This document shows, piece after piece, positions 35,433 through 44,189 of a DNA stretch of 64,000 nucleotides; the first letter of the stretch is position 1; the number at the start of each line of letters is the position of its first letter. A program made the translations under genes and the position numbers. Source of the DNA: Bacteroidales bacterium (lineage in GTDB: Bacteria; Bacteroidota; Bacteroidia; Bacteroidales; M50B96). The notes below the pieces were generated by a model that searched no databases, had not been told where the DNA came from, and saw only the letters and a list, made by a program, of their open reading frames with translations. Location: the NCBI GenBank assembly GCA_018401015.1, contig JAGYLP010000005.1, positions 62,001 through 126,000 of the forward strand, given 5' to 3'.

Positions 35433-36398
35433 ATGCAACAAAACCAAAACATCTACTACTCAAAGATTCTGTTGTTCGGCGAATACAGTGTTATCTTCAA
35501 TTCGATGGGATTGAGTATTCCCTACAGTCATTTTCGAGGAGAGTTTGAGTTCATCAACAATGAAAAATACACCGATCTGAACTTCGCTCAGGAGTCGAAT
35601 CGATTGCTTCGAAAATTTGCCGACCACGTGCGCGAATTGGTTCAAAACAACGAACTCTCTGTCCCTTTCAACCATCAGGCGTTTATGAAGGACATTGAAC
35701 GAGGCTTATTCTTCGAATCGACTATTCCGCAAGGTTTCGGATTAGGTAGTTCAGGAGCATTGGTTGCTGCTCTTTACGATCGATATGCCGATCCGAAAAT
35801 TAAGAACCTGAAAAAAATCACCAAGAAGAATATTTTCAAGCTAAAAGAAATCTTTTCCACTTTGGAATCCTTTTTCCATGGAACAAGTAGTGGAATCGAC
35901 CCGCTTAATTCCTATTTCAAAGCCCCGCTCTTAATTCATTCCAAAGAGGATATTCGGGTAATCAACTTGCCGGAAGACAAGAACTTAAAGGAAGGAGCCA
36001 TCTTCCTCCTCGATAGCGGTTCCCCGCGGCAAACCGGACCCTTGGTAAATTATTTTCTGGAGCGAACGAAAGCAGATGCTGCCTTTTTACAATCGATCCA
36101 CGAGCAATTTATTCCGGCAACCAATGCTTGCATCATGTCGATGCTCAAAGGCGATATGACTGCTTTTTACCAAAATCTGTTTTTATTGAGTGAATATCAA
36201 TATGAATTTCTGAAACGAATGATTCCTGAACCCTTCCAACCTTTATGGGAAAACGGCCTCACTAGCAATGAATATAATTTGAAGCTTTGTGGTTCCGGTG
36301 GAGGCGGATTTATTTTAGGATTTACGAAAGATTACTTACAAGCCGAAGACAAGTTCCGTTCCTATGGAATGGAAATAATCCCCGTTTACAAAGCATAG
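35433..36398 (+). CDS. Mevalonate kinase-like GHMP kinase
   Basis: A 321-residue GHMP kinase with YYSKILLFGEYSVIFNS (N-terminal strand and LFGEY motif), PQGFGLGSSGALVAALYD (ATP phosphate loop), and GTSSGIDPLNSY carrying the catalytic Asp, the mevalonate kinase signature. The C-terminal segment CGSGGGGFILGF is the conserved GHMP motif 3. It ends the operon, so the run holds the complete set of mevalonate-to-IPP kinases plus decarboxylase. The first gene of the route, HMG-CoA synthase, is not in the window. Confidence 0.88.
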   Translation: MQQNQNIYYSKILLFGEYSVIFNSMGLSIPYSHFRGEFEFINNEKYTDLNFAQESNRLLRKFADHVRELVQNNELSVPFNHQAFMKDIERGLFFESTIPQGFGLGSSGALVAALYDRYADPKIKNLKKITKKNIFKLKEIFSTLESFFHGTSSGIDPLNSYFKAPLLIHSKEDIRVINLPEDKNLKEGAIFLLDSGSPRQTGPLVNYFLERTKADAAFLQSIHEQFIPATNACIMSMLKGDMTAFYQNLFLLSEYQYEFLKRMIPEPFQPLWENGLTSNEYNLKLCGSGGGGFILGFTKDYLQAEDKFRSYGMEIIPVYKA

Positions 36399-36482
36399 AA
36401 CAGCCTGCTAAACAAACACTTAGCCCCCAATACAATTAAGCTTATTTAACAAACCCTCCGGCTATTTTGCAGCCTAAGCGTT

Positions 36483-36490
36483 TACTTTTG
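36483..36490 (+). promoter_or_regulatory. TAnnTTTG element upstream of the TlpA-like gene
   Basis: TACTTTTG matches the consensus exactly. The translational start is 110 bp downstream, leaving a leader of about 100 nt. No TTG at a good -33 spacing. Confidence 0.4.
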
Positions 36491-36599
36491 CCATTGGACT
36501 AAACATCCTTTTTGAAAAGGATCGTTGTTTAACAAGCAATTATTCCAATGGAGCATATTTCAACGTCGTGTTTACGTTGAAAAAAGAGGGTATAAACGG

Positions 36600-37778
36600 A
36601 TGAATAATAAGTGGACAAAGAGTTTTTGGGTGTTTTTAGTGGGAAGCTTATTCCTAATTTCGTGCAGCGACCACGAAAACAACCAGGAATCCGGGGAATT
36701 TCGTATAAAAGGACAATTATTGGGTAAGCCAGGCGAGGTGCTCTACCTCGAGCGCTTTGGTGGTGGAGGTGATTTATTAGTCGATTCTTTCGAAATGGAT
36801 GCTTCCGGGAAATTTGAACTCAATGGCTACACCGACTCTCCCGATATTTTTGTTTTATACACGAATCCGAACAATTATACCTACCTACTCATCGATGAAA
36901 AAGAAGAGGTACAACTCACCGGTAACATTGAAAACCTCGACTTAGGATTAAGCATTGATGGTTCGCCCGGAAGTTTGCAATTGCTCCGTTTAAAAACCCG
37001 CCACAAACATTTACAAGATAAACTCGACAGTTTGCAACGGGAGCTTCTTTCGAAACGCGACACCCTGAAAGAGGTCATTCTGAACGAAGCCGACGCTTCG
37101 GTTCAAGCTCACGTATCCTTTCTCAAACAATTCGTGGACTCAAACCCACATTCATTAGCCAGCATTGCCGCCTTATTTCAAAAAATTGGACAGCATCGAC
37201 TCATTTCCTACGAAGAAGACTTGGATTATTTCAAGAAGGTCGATGAAACCCTCACCCAACTTTATCCCCACAATTACCATGTGAAGGATTTTCACAGCAA
37301 GTATTTAAAAATGCACGAGCAGTATCGATTCGAACAAATCAATGCGAGTATGATTGGTATTGGATCCACTGCCCCCGACATCGACTATCCCGGTCCCAAT
37401 GGAGAGAACTTTCGCTTGAGCGATTTACGCGGAAAATACATCCTGATCGACTTTTGGGCATCGTGGTGCTCCCCATGCCGACGCGAAAGCCCCTATTTGG
37501 TAAAAGCTTACCAAGAATTCAATTCGAAAGGATTTGAGATTTTTCAGGTATCGCTCGATAAACATCACGACCAATGGGTTCAAGCCATTAACGAAGATGG
37601 TTTAGCTTGGCCATACCATGTAAGCGATTTAAAATACTGGGATTCGGAACCTGCTGAGCGATATAAAGTAAGCAGTATCCCTACCAACTTTTTAATCGAC
37701 CCACAAGGAAAAGTGATCGATAAAAATTTACGAGGAGAAACCCTTCTACGCAAACTCGACGAACTGCTTAATCCTTAA
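36600..37778 (+). CDS. TlpA/ResA-like thioredoxin-fold lipoprotein with DUF4369 domain
   Basis: The 392-residue lipoprotein (signal ending FLISC, Cys22) has an N-terminal DUF4369-like beta domain (about 35-130), a helical linker, and a C-terminal AhpC/TSA thioredoxin domain (about 255-390) with the active-site Cys290-Ser-Pro-Cys293 in DFWASWCSPCR. The cis-proline Ile-Pro-Thr follows at SSIPTNFLID. It is predicted to reduce disulfides in the envelope. The ATG at 36600 starts just before the signal peptide; an upstream in-frame ATG would add 25 charged residues. It is a single gene. Confidence 0.88.
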   Translation: MNNKWTKSFWVFLVGSLFLISCSDHENNQESGEFRIKGQLLGKPGEVLYLERFGGGGDLLVDSFEMDASGKFELNGYTDSPDIFVLYTNPNNYTYLLIDEKEEVQLTGNIENLDLGLSIDGSPGSLQLLRLKTRHKHLQDKLDSLQRELLSKRDTLKEVILNEADASVQAHVSFLKQFVDSNPHSLASIAALFQKIGQHRLISYEEDLDYFKKVDETLTQLYPHNYHVKDFHSKYLKMHEQYRFEQINASMIGIGSTAPDIDYPGPNGENFRLSDLRGKYILIDFWASWCSPCRRESPYLVKAYQEFNSKGFEIFQVSLDKHHDQWVQAINEDGLAWPYHVSDLKYWDSEPAERYKVSSIPTNFLIDPQGKVIDKNLRGETLLRKLDELLNP

Positions 37779-37802
37779 CCATTCAACAAGGCTTTCCTTT
37801 TT

Positions 37803-38771
37803 TTACCAACCTAACAAGTAAGCAAATACGAGTGGTGCAACAATGGTTGCATCGGATTCGATAATGAATTTCGGTCCATTTTCTTCCAGCTTACCCCAGG
37901 TAATTTTTTCGTTAGGCACAGCTCCGGAATACGAACCATAGCTGGTGGTTGAGTCGCTAATTTGGCAGAAATAGCTCCAAACCGGAATATTATCGAGTTG
38001 CAAATCCTGGTGCAGCATGGGAACCACGCAAATGGGAAAATCGCCTGCAATCCCTCCGCCAATCTGAAAGAAGCCAATTCCATTGCTGGAGTTCTGCACA
38101 TACCAATCGGCTAAAAACATCATGTATTCAATACCACTTTTGAGAATTCCGGGTTTGAAGAGCTTTTCCATACAGTGCGATGCAAAGAAGTTTCCACAGG
38201 TGGAATCCTCCCAACCGGGTACGATAATGGGCAGGTTTTTTTCGGCGGCCGCTAAGATCCACGAATCCTTCGGATCAATCTGATATTCCTTTACCAATTC
38301 GCCGGAACGCAGGATTTGATAAAAGAATTCATGAGGGAAATAGCGTTCCCCTTTTTCGTCGGCCGATTTCCAAACCGATACCAAATGTTTCTCAATCCTG
38401 CGCATGGCCTCCTCTTCCGGAATACAAGTGTCGGTTACCCGATTAAAATGATGATTAAGGAGTTCCGTTTCATCTTTAGGCGACAAATCGCGATAATTCG
38501 GAATGCGTTTATAATGATTATGAGCGACTAAATTGAATACATCTTCCTCGAGATTTGCTCCGGTGCAAGAAATGATATGCACTTTGTCCTGCCGGATCAT
38601 TTCGGCAAGCGATTTTCCCAGCTCAGCGGTGCTCATAGCACCTGCGAGGGTTATCATCATCTTACTGCCTTTTTCCAATTCTTGCTCGTATGCTTGAGCC
38701 GCATCGACGAGCGAAGCAGCGTTGAAATGTTTGTAATGTTCTAAAATAAACTGAGAAACAGGTCCTTTCAT
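37803..38771 (-). CDS. Deoxyhypusine synthase-like enzyme of polyamine metabolism
   Basis: A 322-residue NAD-dependent enzyme of the DHS family, which transfers the aminobutyl group of spermidine to an amine. It has ITLAGAMSTAELGKSL, IISCTGANLEEDVFNL and IPIIVPGWEDSTCGNF-like cofactor segments, GGGIAGDFPICVVPM, and the catalytic Lys294 in WGKLEENG. Bacteria lack eIF5A, so the acceptor is expected to be a free amine; homospermidine synthesis from putrescine is a precedent in the family (plant homospermidine synthase). It lies 36 bp downstream of agmatinase on the same strand. The start is the ATG at 38771; a TTG two codons earlier also exists. Confidence 0.85.
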   Translation of the reverse strand: MKGPVSQFILEHYKHFNAASLVDAAQAYEQELEKGSKMMITLAGAMSTAELGKSLAEMIRQDKVHIISCTGANLEEDVFNLVAHNHYKRIPNYRDLSPKDETELLNHHFNRVTDTCIPEEEAMRRIEKHLVSVWKSADEKGERYFPHEFFYQILRSGELVKEYQIDPKDSWILAAAEKNLPIIVPGWEDSTCGNFFASHCMEKLFKPGILKSGIEYMMFLADWYVQNSSNGIGFFQIGGGIAGDFPICVVPMLHQDLQLDNIPVWSYFCQISDSTTSYGSYSGAVPNEKITWGKLEENGPKFIIESDATIVAPLVFAYLLGW

Positions 38772-38807
38772 AATCAATAGGTTTTATTCGACAACCAGCG
38801 TTGAAGA

Positions 38808-39665
38808 TTATTTTTTCGGGGAAAATTGATAGCTCAACATTTTATAGTATAGCTTGGCAACCAAAAAGTTAGGAGCCGACAAACCATCTATCGGAGCTAA
38901 TTCTACCAAGTCGAAGCCCAACACGTTTCGTTGTTCAAATACCATTTTCAGAAAACGAGTGGTATCGTTCCAATTTAATCCGCCGGGTTCAGGTGTACCG
39001 GTAGAAGGCATAATGGAAGGGTCGAAAGCATCTAAATCGAAGGTGATGTAGACCTTTTCTCCCAGCAAGTCGATGGCTTGTTGCATCCAGTCGGGATTCG
39101 AGGGTAAGGTATGAGCAAAGAAGACTTTATCGGTATTCATGTGCTCCAACTCTCCGGCATCCATACTCCGAATACCTACTTGCACCAGGTTGGTATGCAA
39201 AGAAGCATCGTAAACAGCGCAAGCGTGGTTATAAGGGGTTCCCATATACGCAGGACGCAAATCGGCATGGGCATCAATTTGTAAAATACTGATATCGGGA
39301 TGAGCCTCGTAAAAGGCTTTAATGATACCAATGCTCACACTGTGCTCTCCGCCAAAAAAAGTTAGGAATTTTCCGGTAGGAATCAACTTTTTCGCGCTTT
39401 CGTAGGTAGCTTCGAACATTTTTTCGGGCGATTCATCTTCTAAAATACGAGGAAGGATATGAATACCCTGCTCGAACACCTCCGATTGGGTTTCGATATC
39501 GTAAAGCTCCATATTTTCTGCCGCATCGAGAAAAGCCCACCAACCTTTATCGGCTCCTTTTCCCCAGGTACTGGTTCCGTCGTAGGGAATATTTTGCAAT
39601 AACACTGCTGCCGAGTCAAATTCGGCATATTCCGGTTCTATTCCGGCGAATGTGTTTGTTTTCAT
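38808..39665 (-). CDS. speB: Agmatinase
   Basis: It hydrolyses agmatine to putrescine and urea with a binuclear manganese centre. The 285-residue ureohydrolase carries FFGGEHSVS, QIDAHADLR and FDLDAFDPSIMPSTGTPEPGG, which together provide the metal ligands (His and five Asp). Family members include arginase and formimidoylglutamase; the position beside an arginine decarboxylase favours agmatine as substrate. It lies between speA and the DHS-like gene, all on the minus strand, with 46- and 36-bp gaps. Confidence 0.92.
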   Translation of the reverse strand: MKTNTFAGIEPEYAEFDSAAVLLQNIPYDGTSTWGKGADKGWWAFLDAAENMELYDIETQSEVFEQGIHILPRILEDESPEKMFEATYESAKKLIPTGKFLTFFGGEHSVSIGIIKAFYEAHPDISILQIDAHADLRPAYMGTPYNHACAVYDASLHTNLVQVGIRSMDAGELEHMNTDKVFFAHTLPSNPDWMQQAIDLLGEKVYITFDLDAFDPSIMPSTGTPEPGGLNWNDTTRFLKMVFEQRNVLGFDLVELAPIDGLSAPNFLVAKLYYKMLSYQFSPKK

Positions 39666-39711
39666 AAAATGAAAGGACAGCTTAAAGTGAAATAGATTTC
39701 AGCAAACACCC

Positions 39712-41124
39712 TTAATGCTGATCATTGTATCCGAGGATATTCAGCATTTCATCGACCGATTGCTCCTGACGGTAAACATAATCGACAAAATTACCGGTTT
39801 CGTCGCGATCGATGATTACGTGTCGTGGCGATGGAATAAGGCAATGTTTGATTCCTCCGTAGCCGGAAATAGAATCCTGGTAAGCTCCGGTATGGAAAAA
39901 CCCAAGATACAGCGGCTCTTTATCGTCGTTCGAAAACTTAGGCAACAGGATTTGCTGGTTAAAATCCTCCGAATTATAATAATCGGCATGATCGCAACTA
40001 ATTCCTCCAATGTTTACACGAGTATATTCATTCCCCCATTTGTTAATGGGCAACAAAATGAACTTTTCGTGCATCGACCAGGCATCCGGAATGGTATTCA
40101 TCAGGGAGTTATCGACGATATACCAAAGTTCGGTATCATTCTGTTGTTTCTGCTCAATAACCTGAAAAACAATAGCTCCCGATTCGCCTACCGTATATTT
40201 TCCAAACTCGGTAAAGATGTGTGGATCGGGTACTCCTTCGTTGGAACAATTTTCTTTAATGTTCGAGACAATTTCCCGGATAATCGATTCGTAATCGTAC
40301 TCAAAACCGAGGTGATTCCGAATAGGGAAACCACCACCTATATTCAATGAATCGAGCGATTCCGATTGTTTCTTAAGTTGAACGTAGAGGTTGAGTGCTT
40401 TGGAAAACTCTCCCCAATAATACAAACTGTCCTTAATGCCCGAATCGACAAAAAAGTGGAGCATTTTCAGGGTCACCTTAGGGTTGTTTTTGATTCGTTT
40501 TTCAAAGAAGGATGGAACTTCGGTATGTCGTATTCCAAGCCGGGAGGTGTAATAGGCCGACTGAGGTTCTTCGTCGATAGCCATACGAATACCAATTTGA
40601 ACGTGTTTATCTTGAATAAGTCGTTCCAAGCGGTCAAGTTCATCGGCACTATCGAGGATGATGATGGAGTTTTTGAACCCAAAATCCTGAAGCATCAGAA
40701 TTTTCTCCAGGTATTCGTCCGATTTATAACCATTGTGAACCAAGATGGTATTCTTATCGAGTTCCTTTTTCTGATACAATTTCAGAATCAAGTCGATATC
40801 GAAGCTAGAGGAAGTTTCCAGATTAACCTTATGCTTTAAGGCGGCACTAATCACATGGTGAAAGTGACAACACTTGGTGCAATAGCAAAAGTGATAATTG
40901 CCTTGATAGTTGAGCGATTTGATAGCACGATTAAAAAGATTTCGTGACCTTTTAATTTGATCGCCAATCTTGGGGAGATACATTAAACGGAACGGTGTTC
41001 CATATTTGTTAATGAGGTACTTTAACGATACTCCGTGGAAGGTTAAAAAATCTTCGTGTAAATCGAAGCCTTTTTGCGGGAAGTAATACGTTTGGTCAAT
41101 CAAGTTAAAGTAGGTGTTCTTCAT
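39712..41124 (-). CDS. speA: Arginine decarboxylase, PLP fold III
   Basis: A 470-residue fold-III PLP decarboxylase, the first step of arginine to agmatine. The PLP lysine is Lys84 in CYCTKCCHF, flanked by several Cys. Other segments are YYTSRLGIRHTEVP, LNIGGGFPI (phosphate-binding Gly loop), TEFGKYTVGESG and GISCDHADYY (active-site Cys and Asp). This short form is typical of Bacteroidota and much shorter than E. coli SpeA. The specificity call rests on the neighbouring agmatinase. It heads the polyamine run. Confidence 0.85.
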   Translation of the reverse strand: MKNTYFNLIDQTYYFPQKGFDLHEDFLTFHGVSLKYLINKYGTPFRLMYLPKIGDQIKRSRNLFNRAIKSLNYQGNYHFCYCTKCCHFHHVISAALKHKVNLETSSSFDIDLILKLYQKKELDKNTILVHNGYKSDEYLEKILMLQDFGFKNSIIILDSADELDRLERLIQDKHVQIGIRMAIDEEPQSAYYTSRLGIRHTEVPSFFEKRIKNNPKVTLKMLHFFVDSGIKDSLYYWGEFSKALNLYVQLKKQSESLDSLNIGGGFPIRNHLGFEYDYESIIREIVSNIKENCSNEGVPDPHIFTEFGKYTVGESGAIVFQVIEQKQQNDTELWYIVDNSLMNTIPDAWSMHEKFILLPINKWGNEYTRVNIGGISCDHADYYNSEDFNQQILLPKFSNDDKEPLYLGFFHTGAYQDSISGYGGIKHCLIPSPRHVIIDRDETGNFVDYVYRQEQSVDEMLNILGYNDQH

Positions 41125-41265
41125 CTTTTGCTGGTTAATGAAAGATCAGGCGTTTTGCCCCTCAGGTAAAAGAGGACTTAACCGCATGACTTCCAAGTGC
41201 TTCCATAGGTTAACTGGTTTAAAAATTAGAGGTTGTAAATAAACGACTTTTTCAATAAAAATAGG

Positions 41266-41304
41266 ATAAAAAACAGGCTTGAAAAAAATTATTCCAAGCC
41301 TGTT
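41266..41304 (-). terminator. Hairpin terminator after the serpin gene
   Basis: A 10-bp stem (41272-41281 and 41295-41304) with a 13-base A-rich loop; on the minus strand it is followed by a T run (41266-41271). It lies about 50 bp after the serpin stop. Confidence 0.75.
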
Positions 41305-41352
41305 CTGTTGCCTTATTTTTCAATGCATTCCAAGGCATTCAAAAGGAAAGAA

Positions 41353-42579
41353 TTACACTTCGGGATTGTTTAGTTGACCCATGAAAATAATGGCACCGGT
41401 TTGTTCCTCCACAATAGCAAACAGAAAGGGTTTATTCGCGATAAATTGGGTAAGCGGATTCACACTGGTTGTACCAAATGTAATCGATGTTACCGCAGCA
41501 GCTTCAGTGCCCTGTTCATTTACTTCGATAAACGACTTATGCTTTACATTCGTGATAAAAAGTTGTTCGTAATCGGTAATTCCAGAGAAATCAGCCAATT
41601 GCTCTATAAACGCATCCTCCATTCCAAGCGCCCGTAAAGCCTGATTGAGGTCCGATTCATATTCAAAGCTGAAGCGGGGAATGTGAATTGCAACATCGTT
41701 AATGACTTGATATTCTGTCATCCAGGTATTCCAATTTTCCTGATTCAAAACCGACAAAAGCTCTTCCATGGTTTTTTCGTACTGAGGCATGAGCAAATAC
41801 ATCGAATAGCCTTCTTTTCCATAGGGAAGTTTAAGCCCATCGACCCATTCGTTGCTCAGGCGTTCCACATCAGCATTCATCGACATAAATGTAGTGGGAA
41901 TCGTAGTTTGAGGATCGGGATAAAAATTCGATTCGTAACTATCGGCTTCATCGAACTGATACTTCCATTTTCCTTTAAAATAAGTTGCATTGATCAGCAA
42001 CATTCGATCGTAGGGAGACAAAGCGTCCACAATGCTTTCAATTTTGCCTTTCGTATTATCGGAAACCCACTGATTAATAATATCGACCGAAGCAGGATCG
42101 TCGAAATTGAGAGGACTCACTTCCGCCTGATAATACTGCATGTTGTTTTGCAGGAAATCCGGTTTCACGGGCATGAAGTCGGCATACCAAATGGAATTAG
42201 CGATACTCAACACGACTTCTTCGTCGAGGTTAACCAAATCGGCCATCAATGCCTGGTAAGTTTGATTGATTTCCTCGAGATTGAGTCCATTTAAATTCAA
42301 GGCTTCGACCATTTGTTCGTAGGTTGAACCATGCGCACCATTGAGAGCCATTGCCAATGCGTTGGCCATACTAATGGGAGAAATCATGATGTTCTCCTGA
42401 GGCTCCAAATCTTGTTGGAGCTCATGAAACATTTGGAAGCCAAATAAATTATCGGCTTCAACTAGGTTCATGGTTTTAGGGTGAATCGTAACCGGATTGA
42501 GAACTGGCTCATCGGTGGAATTGCAGGCAGAAAAAAAGAAGCCTGCGAGGAAAATGATAAAAAAAGATACTGCTTTCAT
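41353..42579 (-). CDS. Serpin-family protease inhibitor lipoprotein
   Basis: A 408-residue serpin with a lipoprotein signal (FFSAC, Cys19), so it is probably anchored to an envelope membrane. The fold is complete: NIMISPISMANALAMALNGAHG, LLINATYFKGKWKYQFD, and the reactive-centre hinge VNEQGTEAAAVTS at the C-terminal side, with FIANKPFLFAI and FMGQ at the end. The hinge has the small residues needed for loop insertion, so it should be inhibitory. The P1 position is near Thr-Ser after SITFGTT, with an uncertainty of two residues. No protease gene is next to it. Confidence 0.92.
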   Translation of the reverse strand: MKAVSFFIIFLAGFFFSACNSTDEPVLNPVTIHPKTMNLVEADNLFGFQMFHELQQDLEPQENIMISPISMANALAMALNGAHGSTYEQMVEALNLNGLNLEEINQTYQALMADLVNLDEEVVLSIANSIWYADFMPVKPDFLQNNMQYYQAEVSPLNFDDPASVDIINQWVSDNTKGKIESIVDALSPYDRMLLINATYFKGKWKYQFDEADSYESNFYPDPQTTIPTTFMSMNADVERLSNEWVDGLKLPYGKEGYSMYLLMPQYEKTMEELLSVLNQENWNTWMTEYQVINDVAIHIPRFSFEYESDLNQALRALGMEDAFIEQLADFSGITDYEQLFITNVKHKSFIEVNEQGTEAAAVTSITFGTTSVNPLTQFIANKPFLFAIVEEQTGAIIFMGQLNNPEV

Positions 42580-42691
42580 GATGGTAGGAATATGGTTTTC
42601 AAGTTCTAAACGAAGTTACGTGCTTTTGCGTATGTAGAAAAGTAAATTGCAGGGGTGAACGATAATTTTTCGGGCTTCGGATAATATTCTC

Positions 42692-42699
42692 TATTTTTG
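42692..42699 (+). promoter_or_regulatory. TAnnTTTG -7 element upstream of the first Cys-rich lipoprotein
   Basis: TATTTTTG matches the consensus exactly, 35 bp before the start of the first small lipoprotein gene. The -33 region has no TTG at the preferred spacing. Confidence 0.45.
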
Positions 42700-42733
42700 G
42701 TAGCCCAATCACAGGGTATTTAACGTATTGCTT

Positions 42734-42958
42734 ATGAAAAACTCGATTGCTTTTATTTTCATCCTACTCTTCAGTCTGAGTCTTACATCCTGTAAAGAGT
42801 GCACTATTTGTCAAATCAAAGCAGGTAGTTATTACGAATCGGCCGAAGATGAGTTTTGCGGCACCCCTTCGCAAGTAGAAGAATTTGAAGAAGACTACGA
42901 AAAGCGAGCTGAGAGCTTAGGTTTGCCAACTGCGAGAGCATACTGCACTCGCCAGTAA
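42734..42958 (+). CDS. Small Cys-rich lipoprotein A, unknown
   Basis: A 74-residue predicted lipoprotein (signal ending LTSC, Cys20). The mature part starts with a C-x2-C-x2-C cluster (Cys20, 23, 26), then 15 residues, FCGT with Cys42, an acidic amphipathic helix, and a last Cys71 three residues from the end. The ATG at 42734 is chosen over a TTG two codons upstream. It is followed 57 bp later by a paralogous gene. I recognise no family. The even spacing of cysteines suggests structural disulfides or metal binding on the cell surface, but no function can be claimed. Confidence 0.65.
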   Translation: MKNSIAFIFILLFSLSLTSCKECTICQIKAGSYYESAEDEFCGTPSQVEEFEEDYEKRAESLGLPTARAYCTRQ

Positions 42959-43015
42959 GAAACAGGCAATTATTATCCATCATGCTTCTATCCAACCACT
43001 AAAAAATTACCAACT

Positions 43016-43273
43016 GTGAACAAGCGCATAGCCTTCAAGCAACGAATCCTACCTTCCGTCACATTCATTTTTCTTGCATTCATTGGGTTTTCCTCTTGTC
43101 AAACCTGCGTGAGTTGCAAAGTGGAACGCCTAAATGGGGTGATTGAAGCCGAGTATTACGAATACTGTGGCACCGAAGAAGAAATTGAAGCCTTTAAGGC
43201 AGATATTCGAACGAAGCTCGATGCAATTCCAAATACTGAGACCGTTCAGATTATCTGCACCGAGAAAGAGTAA
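43016..43273 (+). CDS. Small Cys-rich lipoprotein B, paralogue of the preceding gene
   Basis: An 85-residue predicted lipoprotein (signal ending FSSC, Cys28), starting at GTG. It repeats the layout of its neighbour: C-x2-C-x2-C (Cys28, 31, 34), YCGT with Cys51, an acidic helix, and a late Cys81 followed by TEKE. Sequence identity outside these positions is modest, so the duplication is old. It overlaps neither neighbour; dapA ends on the opposite strand one base away. No function is known. Confidence 0.65.
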   Translation: MNKRIAFKQRILPSVTFIFLAFIGFSSCQTCVSCKVERLNGVIEAEYYEYCGTEEEIEAFKADIRTKLDAIPNTETVQIICTEKE

Positions 43274-43274
43274 G

Positions 43275-44177
43275 CTATTTTAAGCTGTAGCGGTTTTCAA
43301 TTCGCCGAATCTCATCCTGCATCTTTTCAGCATTTTCTTCCGACATGGGAATTAACGGAAGACGCAATTCGTTCTGAATAATATCCAATTCAGCAAGGGC
43401 GCATTTAGCTCCTGCCGGATTTCCCTCGACAAACAATAGCTGATAAAAATCCATCAAATCGAGATGAATGGTTCGGGCCTCAGCAAATTTCCCTTCCATG
43501 GCCAAATGAACCATTTTCGAGAACACTCCGGGAAGCACATTAGCAGCCACCGAAATAACTCCGTTCAAACCGGCAGCGATTTGAGGAAGAACCAGCGCAT
43601 CGTCGCCTGAAATCACTTCAAAGTAGGCCGGCTTATCCTTAATAATTTGCATCATTTGCTCCAGATTCCCCGAAGCTTCTTTCACCGCAACAATATTCCG
43701 AAAATCGTGTGCTAACTTAAGCGTTGTGGCTGCATTCATATTTACTCCGGTTCGTCCTGGAACATTATACAAAATGATGTCGATTGGACAAATATTCGCG
43801 ATTGCTTCAAAATGACGATACAATCCTTCCTGGCTGGGCTTATTGTAGTATGGAGTAACGAGTAAGAGGCCCGACACGTCGAGCAAATTGGTTTGTTGAA
43901 TTGCGTCGATTACTGCTTGGGTGTTATTCCCTCCCAGTCCTAAAACCAGTGGCACCCGACCCTGAACTTGTTTTTTAAAGACTTCTAAAATTTGATTCCG
44001 TTCAGATGCTGTGAGGCAGGGCGATTCGGAGGTTGTTCCTAAGGCAACCAGATAATCTACTCCCTGGGCAAGAAGGTATTGAATTAAATTTTCCAAAGCG
44101 TCGAAATCGACTTCTTTATTCTTTTTGAAAGGAGTAACAACGGCTACCCCTACTCCTGCATACTGTTGTGGAATCAT
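43275..44177 (-). CDS. dapA: 4-hydroxy-tetrahydrodipicolinate synthase
   Basis: It condenses pyruvate and aspartate semialdehyde in the lysine/diaminopimelate pathway. The 300-residue TIM barrel has VALGTTSESPCL (pyruvate site), ILYNVPGRTG with the catalytic Tyr, and VAVKEASGN with the Schiff-base Lys166. GDDALVLPQIAAGLNGVIS is also typical. It is 12 bp downstream of the small unknown gene at 44190-44720 and is expected to be co-transcribed with it. Confidence 0.93.
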   Translation of the reverse strand: MIPQQYAGVGVAVVTPFKKNKEVDFDALENLIQYLLAQGVDYLVALGTTSESPCLTASERNQILEVFKKQVQGRVPLVLGLGGNNTQAVIDAIQQTNLLDVSGLLLVTPYYNKPSQEGLYRHFEAIANICPIDIILYNVPGRTGVNMNAATTLKLAHDFRNIVAVKEASGNLEQMMQIIKDKPAYFEVISGDDALVLPQIAAGLNGVISVAANVLPGVFSKMVHLAMEGKFAEARTIHLDLMDFYQLLFVEGNPAGAKCALAELDIIQNELRLPLIPMSEENAEKMQDEIRRIENRYSLK

Positions 44178-44189
44178 ACTTTTATCAAA

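Noticed and set aside
39715..40350. A 211-codon open frame antisense to arginine decarboxylase
   Set aside because: The sense protein is clearly a conserved decarboxylase; the antisense frame has no domain and follows from codon bias of the sense strand.
41683..42294. A 203-codon open frame antisense to the serpin
   Set aside because: Same reason: it shadows a well-conserved serpin coding region.
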